Positions 42,954-52,060 of a stretch of DNA of 64,000 nucleotides are shown piece after piece. Positions within the stretch are counted from its first letter, which is position 1. Every line of letters begins with the position of its first letter. The position numbers and the translations under genes are program-made. This DNA comes from Scytonema hofmannii PCC 7110 (GTDB taxonomy: Bacteria; Cyanobacteriota; Cyanobacteriia; Cyanobacteriales; Nostocaceae), in assembly GCF_000346485.2 (NCBI RefSeq), contig NZ_KQ976354.1, forward strand, positions 2,077,221 to 2,141,220. Direction: 5' to 3'. A model generated the notes under the pieces. That model had not been told where the DNA came from, made no database searches, and was given only the letters and a program-made list of their open reading frames with translations.

Positions 42954-43724
42954 TTAGTTCATACGAAGTGGCTCAGTAACAACTACCTCCAATCCTGTAG
43001 ACTTGAGAAAATCAGTCCAAATATCCGTTATAGCTTTGTTGTTGGGCTGAGCTTTCTTAGCCTGAGCCAAAGCTGTCAAAGCGTCATACCAAATTCCTTT
43101 TTCGCTATACCAATTTGCTTGCTCTAAAGGTGTTTTTTGACTTGTTGGTGGCTGAGGCAAAGCAACACGACTCACCCAAGAGGCGATCGTTGGATCGTTA
43201 GGGCTGGGTTTTTCCCCACAAACCAACACTAGAGCCCACTGATAGTTCTTTCCCACGGACAGAGGAGGTGAGTTATTTGGGATAGTAACAGCAATAACAC
43301 CAGATTCCCCCGTAATGGGGAAAAAGGTTTGGGAATGATGCTTAGTGCCTTCTTCCATAAGGCTTAATACAACTTGTTTTGCAGACGTTTGTGGCAAATA
43401 AACTAAAAATGTTGGACGTTCTGCTAAAGTCAACCCATAGTTAGTATTGTTCGGGACGAGTGCGATCGCAGACGGCTGATCTAGTGATATGTTAGAGGAG
43501 GTGGTTAATGTTACATCTTGAGGACATAGCCAGTCGCGACGCGTCCCCGCTCCTGACGTCTTCTTTGGCTTACCTTGATTAGGTGGTGGTTTAAATCTGA
43601 CCTGGGATATTAAGCGATTAGTCTTCGCCGAACTATTGGCAATTGATTGAGCGATCGCCGGCTCAGTCCCTAAAAGAAACAGCCCTACGATAATTAGATT
43701 AATCAACTGTCTGTTATTTAACAT
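42954..43724 (-). CDS. DUF928 family secreted protein
   Basis: 256 residues with a signal peptide (LINLIIVGLFLLGTEPAIA, cut near residue 26) and the DUF928 domain (about 40-250: DWLCPQDVTLT, TLAERPTFLVYLP, YQWALVLVCG). The family is almost confined to cyanobacteria and its function is unknown. It normally accompanies CHAT and two-partner secretion genes, as here. Its TAA stop lies inside the TATTA target duplication of the Tn3-like element, so insertion hit the stop codon and duplication restored it. It starts about 100 bases after the CHAT gene. Confidence 0.85.
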   Translation of the reverse strand: MLNNRQLINLIIVGLFLLGTEPAIAQSIANSSAKTNRLISQVRFKPPPNQGKPKKTSGAGTRRDWLCPQDVTLTTSSNISLDQPSAIALVPNNTNYGLTLAERPTFLVYLPQTSAKQVVLSLMEEGTKHHSQTFFPITGESGVIAVTIPNNSPPLSVGKNYQWALVLVCGEKPSPNDPTIASWVSRVALPQPPTSQKTPLEQANWYSEKGIWYDALTALAQAKKAQPNNKAITDIWTDFLKSTGLEVVVTEPLRMN

Positions 43725-43827
43725 TGCTTATCTTTTGGTAGGGATCATCCCTAGTTAGGGCAAAAGTTCAACTTGAACAGCTTTCCTTGCTATCTTTATA
43801 TAGGGGAAAAATAATTAACTTTATGCA

Positions 43828-46665
43828 CTAAAACCAATTTCCTACCAAGACAAATGGAGCCCAGTAGTAGGGATGTTGATATTGAGGCGATTTCAATAAA
43901 GAGATTTGAGCCTGACGAAGTGCTTCAGCTTTGCTAATTCCAGCTTTGTTTAACTCTGAGTAGAACTTGCTCATAAGTTCAGCAGTAGACTCATCTCGTA
44001 CCGCCCAAAGCGTCGCCAACGTACTGCGTGCTCCCGATTGCACCGCTACCCCTGCTAGTCCCAAAACCGCTCGCTTGTCACCAGCTGCTGTTTGACAGGC
44101 GCTCAAAATTAACAACTCAAGGGGGCTTCGGTTTGGTTGAGAGCGTCCTTGCAGTAATTTATCTAACTCTTTAACGTTAATGCGATCGTCCCAGGTTAGC
44201 AAAAAGGTATTTTCCGCTTGGGAAGAAAACTGACCGTGGGTTGCCAAGTGAATGATGGGGAAAGGTACAGCGTTGATTTGAACTTGAAGACGATCGCGGG
44301 TAAATTCTTTGTTCAACAGGACTTGAGATGGAACCACCTCAGCTATCTCCTGGACTTCTCGCTCTACTCCTGGCAAAGCCGAAAACCCCTGACGCGCCTC
44401 AGCTAAACCTCCCGCCAAAGTTCTCAATTTATCTGGAGAAAGCGATCGCGAATACAAAAGCTGCAACCCAGGAGTCAGCGCAACGCTATACTTTTCAATC
44501 AGATACTCCCGCTTTTTGCTGTCATAAAGCGCCGCTACAGGCACTCCGCGCAGCACTCCATCTAGGACAAACACCAAAGTCTTGACCTTTTCCTTCTCCA
44601 GTTCCGCCTCCACCGGACGGATGAGCCAATCGTAAAGAATCTGTCGCGGACGAAAGGGATCGGCGCTAGAAATGAACGGGTTTAGGGTGGCAAACAGATC
44701 GTCGAAAACGCGCTCGACCGCCTCTCCTTCCCCTTGGTTTGTACTGGGAGGAAGTGGCGTGGCGTAATATCGTAGCTCCTGTTCGGGTCGGGACAAAATC
44801 ACAGCGAGGCGATTTGGCAAAATTATCGAATAAAGGACAGCAGCATTGGGGTCAAACTTATCTATTTCTTCAGGTCGGGTCGTCAAACAAGCTTCTTGAA
44901 AAAAGTTGTTAAGTTCTGCCAGTTGGAGTGCTTCTATAACATCACGAGCTAGCTTGAGATTCTCCTGACTAATCTTTGCTTTTTCTTCCCCTTGATCGGG
45001 AAGGGGTTGCAAAAGCAAATCGGCTAACTCTCGATAAACGGGTTCTACAGTGTCGCGAAAGGTAAACTGAATTTCCGGATTAATAGCAACCAGGTCTTTG
45101 CGTAAGGACTGAAGGGTTTCATAAGCTAAGGTATAGGCTTTGAGTGCGCTCTTTTGGTCTTCCTGATTTTGGTAAAGCCGTCCTAACTGCCACTGCCAAA
45201 GATAAGCAGTGCTCGAAGCTTCAATTGTAGAAATCTGCTGCAAGGCTTGTTCTGTTAACTGTCGAGCCAGAGCCAATTTCCCCATTTGTTGGTATGCTCC
45301 TCCCAAATAACCGCGAGCATTGGCTTCTGCTTCCTTGTCTCCTAAAAGTTGAGCTTGCTTTACAGCCGCTTTCAAAATTTGACTAATGTTGTCCCATGAA
45401 GGAGCATCTTCGGAGTCAAGGGAAAGAGTGCTAGTGCTTTTAGCTGTGTTCTTAACAAAACTACATTGCTGTAAAACAGGGGATGAAAATTTTGATTGGT
45501 TTTGGTTCAGTCCCGAACGCAAGCACATTAAACTTTGAGCAAATTTAATTTGACCATAGACAGCCGAACGACTTGCTGTTAGGTTATTAAAGTTTGATTG
45601 GATTTGAGGCAGCAAAGTTGGCACTTCCAGCCATTGCTGAGTTTGTATCAATAAACTCAGTCGATTCAATTGTGCTTGTAGCTTTATACTAGGCAAAGCA
45701 GATGATTCAGCTTGTTCATAACAGCTAGCCGCCTGTTGATAAAATTCAACAGCTTTTGTTTTGCTGACTTCTTGGATGCAGTTTCCAGACTGTGTAAATG
45801 TTATCGAATGCTGACTTTGTGTCTCCAACTGCATTCTTCTATTACCCAAGGCTCGCGTTGTATTGCCCAAACTTAGGTAGATAGCAGCCATATTTTGGGA
45901 ATCGCCCAATTGTTGCGCTAACTGCCAACTCGCTGACAAAACCATTTGGGATTGTTCGAGTTGACCAACTACTCGCAGGACGTTACCAAGGCTACGTAAG
46001 CCCAGGACTTGTAAAGATGCCGTGTTTTGCATCTTTACAGATTGTTGCTTGAGGGTTTGCAGATCCTTGAGTGCGATCGCGCAGTTTTGATTGTTCAGCT
46101 TTAAGGCATGCAATAAGGTCTTGCATGCCCTCGGATAAAGCCCCAAATCTTGCATAGCTTGGGCTTGGTTAATCTGGCTCCTAGTTTCATCGTCGCGATC
46201 GCCAATACTTCGATAAATGTCAGCCGCTTTTTGCCAGGTTGCTAGGGCTGCAGAGGATTCTCCCACTGCTAGTTGCAGCTGTCCTTGGATATCCAGGGTA
46301 GAGCCAAGGATTCGTAACTGAGTTGGTGTCTTTTCGTGTGTTTGCAAGAGATTGAAGCTAAGGGCGATCGCTTCTTTGGCTTGATCCCATTGTCCTAGTT
46401 GTTGAAACGTGAGGGAGGTATTACTCAACGCCATCGCCCGGTTTAAGCTATCCCCAAGAGCTGCAAAAGCCTTTTCTACCTGTTGCCAAACAGTAACCGC
46501 TTCCTCAAACGAACCAGCTTTATAAAGCGCTTTGCCTTTTTCTACCAGTTGTAAGGTATCGGCTTGGGTTTGAACAAGAGAGGTTGATGCAGAAACTTTC
46601 TCAGCAACCAGAGTTCCTCCCAGTGACAAAAAAAATAACAGAACTGCCAAAATGAGCGATCGCAC
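43828..46665 (-). CDS. TPR-CHAT protein (caspase-like peptidase fold), secreted
   Basis: About 945 residues. From GTG 46665 the protein begins with a clean signal peptide (RSLILAVLLFFLSLGGTLVAEK); a TTG at 46698 would add 11 residues in front. TPR-like helices fill about residues 45-570. The CHAT domain at the C-terminus has His in IHLATHGQF and Cys in LILSACQTAAGD, so the caspase-like dyad is intact. No ATG start is available, and the sequence directly upstream belongs to the TnpB element, so original start signals may have been displaced. In related loci it is cotranscribed with tpsB and tpsA, which here lie beyond the element. Confidence 0.85.
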   Translation of the reverse strand: MRSLILAVLLFFLSLGGTLVAEKVSASTSLVQTQADTLQLVEKGKALYKAGSFEEAVTVWQQVEKAFAALGDSLNRAMALSNTSLTFQQLGQWDQAKEAIALSFNLLQTHEKTPTQLRILGSTLDIQGQLQLAVGESSAALATWQKAADIYRSIGDRDDETRSQINQAQAMQDLGLYPRACKTLLHALKLNNQNCAIALKDLQTLKQQSVKMQNTASLQVLGLRSLGNVLRVVGQLEQSQMVLSASWQLAQQLGDSQNMAAIYLSLGNTTRALGNRRMQLETQSQHSITFTQSGNCIQEVSKTKAVEFYQQAASCYEQAESSALPSIKLQAQLNRLSLLIQTQQWLEVPTLLPQIQSNFNNLTASRSAVYGQIKFAQSLMCLRSGLNQNQSKFSSPVLQQCSFVKNTAKSTSTLSLDSEDAPSWDNISQILKAAVKQAQLLGDKEAEANARGYLGGAYQQMGKLALARQLTEQALQQISTIEASSTAYLWQWQLGRLYQNQEDQKSALKAYTLAYETLQSLRKDLVAINPEIQFTFRDTVEPVYRELADLLLQPLPDQGEEKAKISQENLKLARDVIEALQLAELNNFFQEACLTTRPEEIDKFDPNAAVLYSIILPNRLAVILSRPEQELRYYATPLPPSTNQGEGEAVERVFDDLFATLNPFISSADPFRPRQILYDWLIRPVEAELEKEKVKTLVFVLDGVLRGVPVAALYDSKKREYLIEKYSVALTPGLQLLYSRSLSPDKLRTLAGGLAEARQGFSALPGVEREVQEIAEVVPSQVLLNKEFTRDRLQVQINAVPFPIIHLATHGQFSSQAENTFLLTWDDRINVKELDKLLQGRSQPNRSPLELLILSACQTAAGDKRAVLGLAGVAVQSGARSTLATLWAVRDESTAELMSKFYSELNKAGISKAEALRQAQISLLKSPQYQHPYYWAPFVLVGNWF

Positions 46666-46712
46666 TCCGCGTATGTGACTCCTTAAGAAGGGCTTCAACC
46701 GGCGCGCTACTC

Positions 46713-48562
46713 AAAACTTAGGCAAACTTAAGGATTTATGCCCTTAAGGCTTAAGAGAACCCATAGCGCGGTGGTTTTTACGGATATGAGGGGTCACTAA
46801 GACCTGTACAGTATCACGCCCACAACGAGCTTTTGTTTGCCGTAGCCTGCTGTACAAAACCCTGTTAGGGTTTGCCTTTTTGATACCAAGTGAATACCAT
46901 CTGTGACGATTAAAACCGCCACAGATGTTAATCCGCTTAGCTACCTTCTTCCAAGCTCCCGACTTCAATTTGTCCTCTGGCGAATTGAAGTAAGAATCAA
47001 GGTGTCTGGGTAATCTTTCAGTCCGATTCTGAGCACGACGCGCAATTACCAAAGCCGCGGCGCAGCCAGAATTTAAACCATAAGCCGCCATATATTTCGT
47101 AACACCAATAACACTGGTATAGGCGGCATCAACTTTGATTAATTCCACCCCAGATTTAATGCAACGAGACTCAATCATCTGGGTGAATTGGGAATAAGCC
47201 ATATTTGAAAGCATCCGCGCATACTTTGCGCCAATCTCAGTCATGGATGCTTTCTTTTGAGTAAAATCTAAATCCTCACTAGCTATAGGTACGTTGTACT
47301 TTAATGCAACACTGACGACTTCAGCTACAGCTTTACCTATGATGTCTTTTGTTTGGTGGGAACGTTTATCTTGGACGTTAATCTTGATGGTTCCGTGGCG
47401 TTTTAAGTTGCCGTGGCGGTCAATTAAAGTCCAATCAATACTACCAGGATTAAAGTCAATTCCTACCGCACCATTTTCTAGAGATGTCTGGACTGCTGGG
47501 TCTACAGTTTCAAGCGTTGCATTAACATAAAACTTGCCATCTCTGTTAACTATTTCGTAGGTAACTGGCTGTTTGCTGCCATTCCTGGACGTTTCTTTCT
47601 TCTCCCCATTATTACCTTTACGAGTAGAGGTGTGCCGGACTGGTTCTATAGCCGCCTCTAACCACTGCTGAGCATAAGAGAAACCAATATCAAAAAGGGT
47701 AACGGTATCACCATACTTCGCTCTTAAACTGGGAGTGCAAGTGATTGTCAAAGTATGCAGTAATAGATTGTACCTAACAAGCTGATTACCACTCTGATAG
47801 TTCTTTGACCCTATAAAGAATGAACGAGCAGAACGTTCTCTGCGCCAATCTTCCAGCCATTCCCACTTGCTTTGGTAGCCGTTCTCTTCTAGTCTGTACT
47901 GCTTTTCAAATAACTTGGACGAACCAAAGGTTACTTTAAACTGTCCTGTCGCTTTTGACTCAAATAGTCGTGAGATTTTAGCCTCAAGCTTGTTAATTTT
48001 CTGCCGCTTGAAATGAATCTTCTTTCTTAACTTTTTGGCAGTTGATTCTTGCCCAGACTTAACAGCTTTATCTAGCTTAAATTCTAGTTTCTTGATTGTT
48101 CTACGAACTGCTTTGATGCGGTCGTAGTTGTCATCAATATATAGGTCTACTAGCTCAGACTGAGAACTGTAGGTGGCAACGGCTTTGTTGTAAGCGTTCT
48201 TGGCTTCTGTATTGGATAAACCAAAACGCCTTTCTAACTCCTTGCAGATGAGCTTTTCTAGCTCGGATTCTAGGGAGTGTGTCTTGCCAATTCGATTACG
48301 CAAAGCAAAGGCAGTGCGAACAGCTTGTCCAAAAATAACTCCATATTCTTCTAGATAATCTAACGCTGTTTGGTTTTGAATATTTTTAGCTGCTGTTGTT
48401 TGAATGGTTACAATGGACAAGCTGACTCACCTCCTTCTCTTAATACTTTCTCTGCCTAATTATACACGCAGACTTCTGCAATTTCCGAAAGTTTCTCAAA
48501 CTTTTTTGAAGATTGCAACTTCTGTCGAAATGTCCGGATTTCCTTAGGATTGCCTAAGTTTT
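46713..48562 (-). mobile_element. TnpB-only element with short inverted ends, between tpsA and CHAT genes
   Basis: The TnpB-like gene is bounded by AAAACTTAGGCAA...TAAGGA (46713-46734) and its near reverse complement (48541-48562). The right side, with about 30 bases beyond, resembles the sequence upstream of the IS607 TnpA relic at 54295 (shared CCTAAGTTTTA.TG and GCACC.GATCGC). The outer limits are therefore uncertain. It interrupts what is usually a continuous locus. Confidence 0.55.
46744..48420 (-). CDS. Large TnpB-related protein with atypical third RuvC motif
   Basis: 558 residues. A long N-terminal helical part (KLEFKLDKAVKSGQESTAKKL and following) precedes a TnpB-like core. RuvC I Asp is in GAVGIDFNPGSIDWTLID near residue 325 and RuvC II Glu in IASEDLDF near 385. 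Where TnpB normally has DxNAAxNI, this protein reads YGLNSGCAAALVIARR, with no Asp. It has no zinc-ribbon cysteines. It belongs to a TnpB-related branch in which this AAALVIARR block is common. Either another residue completes the site or the protein is not a nuclease, like TnpB-derived repressors (TldR). There is no tnpA next to it. Confidence 0.75.
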   Translation of the reverse strand: MSIVTIQTTAAKNIQNQTALDYLEEYGVIFGQAVRTAFALRNRIGKTHSLESELEKLICKELERRFGLSNTEAKNAYNKAVATYSSQSELVDLYIDDNYDRIKAVRRTIKKLEFKLDKAVKSGQESTAKKLRKKIHFKRQKINKLEAKISRLFESKATGQFKVTFGSSKLFEKQYRLEENGYQSKWEWLEDWRRERSARSFFIGSKNYQSGNQLVRYNLLLHTLTITCTPSLRAKYGDTVTLFDIGFSYAQQWLEAAIEPVRHTSTRKGNNGEKKETSRNGSKQPVTYEIVNRDGKFYVNATLETVDPAVQTSLENGAVGIDFNPGSIDWTLIDRHGNLKRHGTIKINVQDKRSHQTKDIIGKAVAEVVSVALKYNVPIASEDLDFTQKKASMTEIGAKYARMLSNMAYSQFTQMIESRCIKSGVELIKVDAAYTSVIGVTKYMAAYGLNSGCAAALVIARRAQNRTERLPRHLDSYFNSPEDKLKSGAWKKVAKRINICGGFNRHRWYSLGIKKANPNRVLYSRLRQTKARCGRDTVQVLVTPHIRKNHRAMGSLKP

Positions 48563-48686
48563 ACTGGTTCAGCACGCACCCGATCGCAATTTGTAAAGTT
48601 TTTTCAGAAAATTCTGACCTAGTCCAGGCTGTTCTTTAACCACTTTTTACCTCTAATGTCAAGATAAATCAGAAAACCTTCTCTTT

Positions 48687-51600
48687 TCATCGCGCAGGAC
48701 AGCCACCATGATTTTTAGGCAAGCGTTGAGGTCCGGTGACAGTGGAGTTGTAGGCAGTGAGAACTATGTCACCTTTATCATTGAATACCCATCCTTGGGC
48801 AGGGACAACGGGACTTGAGATTTGAGATGTTGAGTTTTGGATTGAGGAAGCGCCTGAGAAAGCTTTCTGTTCTTGTCTTTGAGTACCCACGATTGGTGCC
48901 GATTCGACCAAACCCACCTGAGTTGCTTCTTGACTTTGGTCTTCGTTGGGGCTTGGGGGCAAACCACCACGTCCGGTGATAGTGAATTCGCTGCCAACAC
49001 CTTGAATACAGGGATTTTGGGCAATTTGGTCATTAGGGTCTACAACATTGACTGGTAAATCAACCAAATTCTGGCTGGGGTTAAAGGGCTGATTGATTTC
49101 TACCACTCCTACTTCCCCAAAAGTTGAACTCACTGTGATATCGTTAAAAGGAGTCAGCCCTTCTCGAAATTCAATGCCGAAGATGCCAGTTGCGGTAAGA
49201 TTGACACGACCACCGTCACCATAAGTAGCATTGGCAGTTATGTCACTACCTCCGAGTCTTGAGGGCAGCGCAACTAAAAATCGGGTGTCAATGTTGATAT
49301 TCCCACCATCTCCAACCGCCCCCGCCTGACTTTCGGTACCTGCGTTGGTGGTGACTCGGCTGTCGCGACGCAATAACAATAAGTCTGATACTCTCAAGGT
49401 AATATTACCGCCTCTTTCCCTAGCGGTTTCAGCTGAAATCGTTCCCCGATCCAAAGTCAAAGAGTTAGCTTGCAAAGATATATCGCCCCCAGTTCCTGTT
49501 CCTCTGCTATTTACAGAGAGTTCTGCACCATCTCGAATCGTGACAGTTTGGGGGGAGCCAGTAATAAAAATGTTACCTCCTTTACCAGTAGAGCCAGCGT
49601 CCGTGCTAGCGAATATACCGATGTTCTCCCCAGCCAGAGTAAGACTGTTTTGAACTTGTAGAACGATATCACCCGCGGCTCCGTTGCCTCTAGTGGTAGA
49701 GAGCAACCGCCCACCTTCAATAATTTCAAATGTGTTGGCGGTAACAGTAATACTACCAGCATCATTTTGTCCCAAAGTACTAGTAGCCAAGAAAGCTCCA
49801 TTTCTGAGAGTGAGGAAGGCTGTGCCGATCTTAATCTCACCTGCTTCTCCTGTGGCTCCTGATTCCACTATGCTAGATACACCACCGACACTGCGACCAA
49901 GATTTCCCTGGATAAATTCCCCTTCAAATACCACTGACTCGCTAGCATGAATCTTGACCCTACCAGCGTTTCCCTCTCCTAAAGTACTGGTAGTCAGGAA
50001 AGCTCCATTTCTGAGATTGAGGGAAGCTGTGTCGATCTCAATCTCGCCTGCATCCCCTGAAGCCCCTTTTGCCACTACACTTTCTACGCCACTCAAGAAA
50101 CCACTGGGAGATTTTCCTTTTAACACCACTGACTCACTAGCATCAATAGTCACTTTTCCACCCCTACCGCCTCCAAAAGTGCTGGCAGCTAGTCTCGCCC
50201 CATCTTTTAAGGTAAGAGAGGCAGTCTGAATTTCAATCTTGCCCGCATCCTCCGAACCTTCTGTTACACTTAATACACTACTTAAGAAACCTGTGGGAGA
50301 TTCTCCCTCAAGCACTACCGACTTACTGGCACGAATAGCTATCGTGCCTCCCTTGCCATCTCCCTGAGTACTGGCAGACAGCCTTGCCCCATCTTTCAGG
50401 CTGACAGAGGCAGTCTCAATTTTAATCCCACCTGCATTTCCTATGGCTCTAGGTTCCACAACGCTGAATACACCACTTTGGAAACCTGTGGGAGATTCTC
50501 CCTCAAGCACTACCGACTTACTGGCACGAATAGTTACCGTGCCTCCCTTACCATTTCCTTGAGCGCTGGCATACACTCTTGCCCCGTTTTTCAGGCTGAC
50601 AGCAGTCGTCTCAATTTCAATCTCACCTGCATCTCCTGTGGCTCCAGGTTCCACAAAGCTGAATACACCACTTTGGAAACCTGTGGGAGATTCTCCCTCA
50701 AGCACTACTGACTCACTGGCACGAATAGTTACCGTGCCTCCCTTGCCATTTCCTTGAGTGCTAGCATACACTCTTGCTCCATCTTTCAGGCTGACAGAGG
50801 TCGTCTCAATTTTAATCCCACCTGCATCTCCTGTGGCTCCAGGTTCCACAACGCTGAATACACCACTTTGGAAACCTGTGGGAGATTCTCCCTCAAGCAC
50901 TACCGACTCACTGGCACGAATAGTTACCGTGCCTCCCTTGCCATTTCCCTGAGTGCTGGCAGATAGTCTTGCTCCATCCTGACCTAACAATTGCCTAGTC
51001 TCTATCGTTACATTCCCTCCCTGCCCTAAGCCAAATACATTCGCTCTCACCAAGGAGTTTAAGAGCGTTAACTGCTCTGCTCGAATAAAGATGCCGCTTC
51101 CGTCTTGACTCCCCAGGGTATCGGCAAACATTCCAGATTCGTTGCTAAGCGTCACGTTTCTACCTTGCACCTGGATACTGCCGCCGCCATTGCCACTGGT
51201 ACTAATAAAAGCTCCCTGCGAAAGTTGAATATCCTGGAAATCTTTGACACCCTCATAGCCCAAAACATAACCAGTTTTGGTTGACGTCAGCCTAACCAGA
51301 CTGTTATCAGCAAAGCTTCCCATCTCAATCCGTCCATCGACTGCCGTTAAGTAACCAGCTTCGATGTTAACTACAGAACCGATCAGCCCTAATGTTTGAC
51401 TATTTGGCACTTGAAGACCGACGATTTTACTAGTATTATCCCTGGCTCTGGATCGATTGATAATGCTCCCCAAGTTTTCTCTCATTCGCAAACCAACCGG
51501 AATATTCACTGTTAACAGTGGTGGCGCTTGCGGATTCGTAGCGCCAAACTCAAACCCATTATCAAACACTAGGCTCTCTGCCGTAGACGCCAAAAACGAC

Positions 51601-52034
51601 CCCCCCACATCCAAACGGGCATTCGATCCAAAGACAATTCCATTAGGATTAATGAAAAATAGGTTTGCATTACCCAAAACACCCAATGTTCCTAGAATAT
51701 TCGAGGCATTACTCCCAGTCACCCGACCCAAAATATTCCTAATTCCTCCAGGATTAGTAAAATAGGCTCCATTACTTTCACTAACATTGAATTGGCTGAA
51801 ACTGTGGAACAGGTTTGCTCCCCGAATTGCTCCCCCATTAATCCGGTCAATAGGAATACCATTAAGATTATCTGGTACTATTATCGAACTTTCAGCGCCT
51901 AGAGTTCCATCTGGAACAATTTGCGCTTTCGCCGATTTGAGCGGAGCAAGAAAAGATAACAGAGCCAACACGAGATTCACCCCTAGGGCAAGGGGTAAGG
52001 TGTAACATAGGAGTAAGCGCTTGGGATATTGCAT
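48687..52034 (-). CDS. Filamentous hemagglutinin-type TpsA exoprotein
   Basis: 1115 residues with a signal peptide (about 1-38). The TPS secretion domain follows (residues about 40-290: NGGAIRGANLFHSFSQFNV, NIFFINPNG-like FFINPNGIVFGSNARLDVGGS). A long right-handed beta-helix comes next, including tandem 65-residue repeats, and a short Gln/Ser-rich tail. It should be secreted through the TpsB pore encoded 26 bases upstream and act at the cell surface or outside as an adhesin or interaction factor. The cargo function is unknown. In related loci the CHAT gene follows; here a TnpB element intervenes. Confidence 0.9.
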   Translation of the reverse strand: MQYPKRLLLCYTLPLALGVNLVLALLSFLAPLKSAKAQIVPDGTLGAESSIIVPDNLNGIPIDRINGGAIRGANLFHSFSQFNVSESNGAYFTNPGGIRNILGRVTGSNASNILGTLGVLGNANLFFINPNGIVFGSNARLDVGGSFLASTAESLVFDNGFEFGATNPQAPPLLTVNIPVGLRMRENLGSIINRSRARDNTSKIVGLQVPNSQTLGLIGSVVNIEAGYLTAVDGRIEMGSFADNSLVRLTSTKTGYVLGYEGVKDFQDIQLSQGAFISTSGNGGGSIQVQGRNVTLSNESGMFADTLGSQDGSGIFIRAEQLTLLNSLVRANVFGLGQGGNVTIETRQLLGQDGARLSASTQGNGKGGTVTIRASESVVLEGESPTGFQSGVFSVVEPGATGDAGGIKIETTSVSLKDGARVYASTQGNGKGGTVTIRASESVVLEGESPTGFQSGVFSFVEPGATGDAGEIEIETTAVSLKNGARVYASAQGNGKGGTVTIRASKSVVLEGESPTGFQSGVFSVVEPRAIGNAGGIKIETASVSLKDGARLSASTQGDGKGGTIAIRASKSVVLEGESPTGFLSSVLSVTEGSEDAGKIEIQTASLTLKDGARLAASTFGGGRGGKVTIDASESVVLKGKSPSGFLSGVESVVAKGASGDAGEIEIDTASLNLRNGAFLTTSTLGEGNAGRVKIHASESVVFEGEFIQGNLGRSVGGVSSIVESGATGEAGEIKIGTAFLTLRNGAFLATSTLGQNDAGSITVTANTFEIIEGGRLLSTTRGNGAAGDIVLQVQNSLTLAGENIGIFASTDAGSTGKGGNIFITGSPQTVTIRDGAELSVNSRGTGTGGDISLQANSLTLDRGTISAETARERGGNITLRVSDLLLLRRDSRVTTNAGTESQAGAVGDGGNINIDTRFLVALPSRLGGSDITANATYGDGGRVNLTATGIFGIEFREGLTPFNDITVSSTFGEVGVVEINQPFNPSQNLVDLPVNVVDPNDQIAQNPCIQGVGSEFTITGRGGLPPSPNEDQSQEATQVGLVESAPIVGTQRQEQKAFSGASSIQNSTSQISSPVVPAQGWVFNDKGDIVLTAYNSTVTGPQRLPKNHGGCPAR
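50250..50960 (-). repeat. 195-bp tandem coding repeats in the TpsA beta-helix
   Basis: About four units of 65 codons (GNGKGGTVTIRASESVVLEG plus ESPTGFQSGVFS) are nearly identical at DNA level; more diverged units flank them. Recent expansion or conversion is likely, and copy number may vary between strains. Confidence 0.85.
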
Positions 52035-52060
52035 AATTAGGTACTTTTTTAGAAATCTTT

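Noticed and set aside
50478-50966. Repeated plus-strand frames opposite the TpsA repeats
   Set aside because: Shadows of the 195-bp coding repeat on the other strand.
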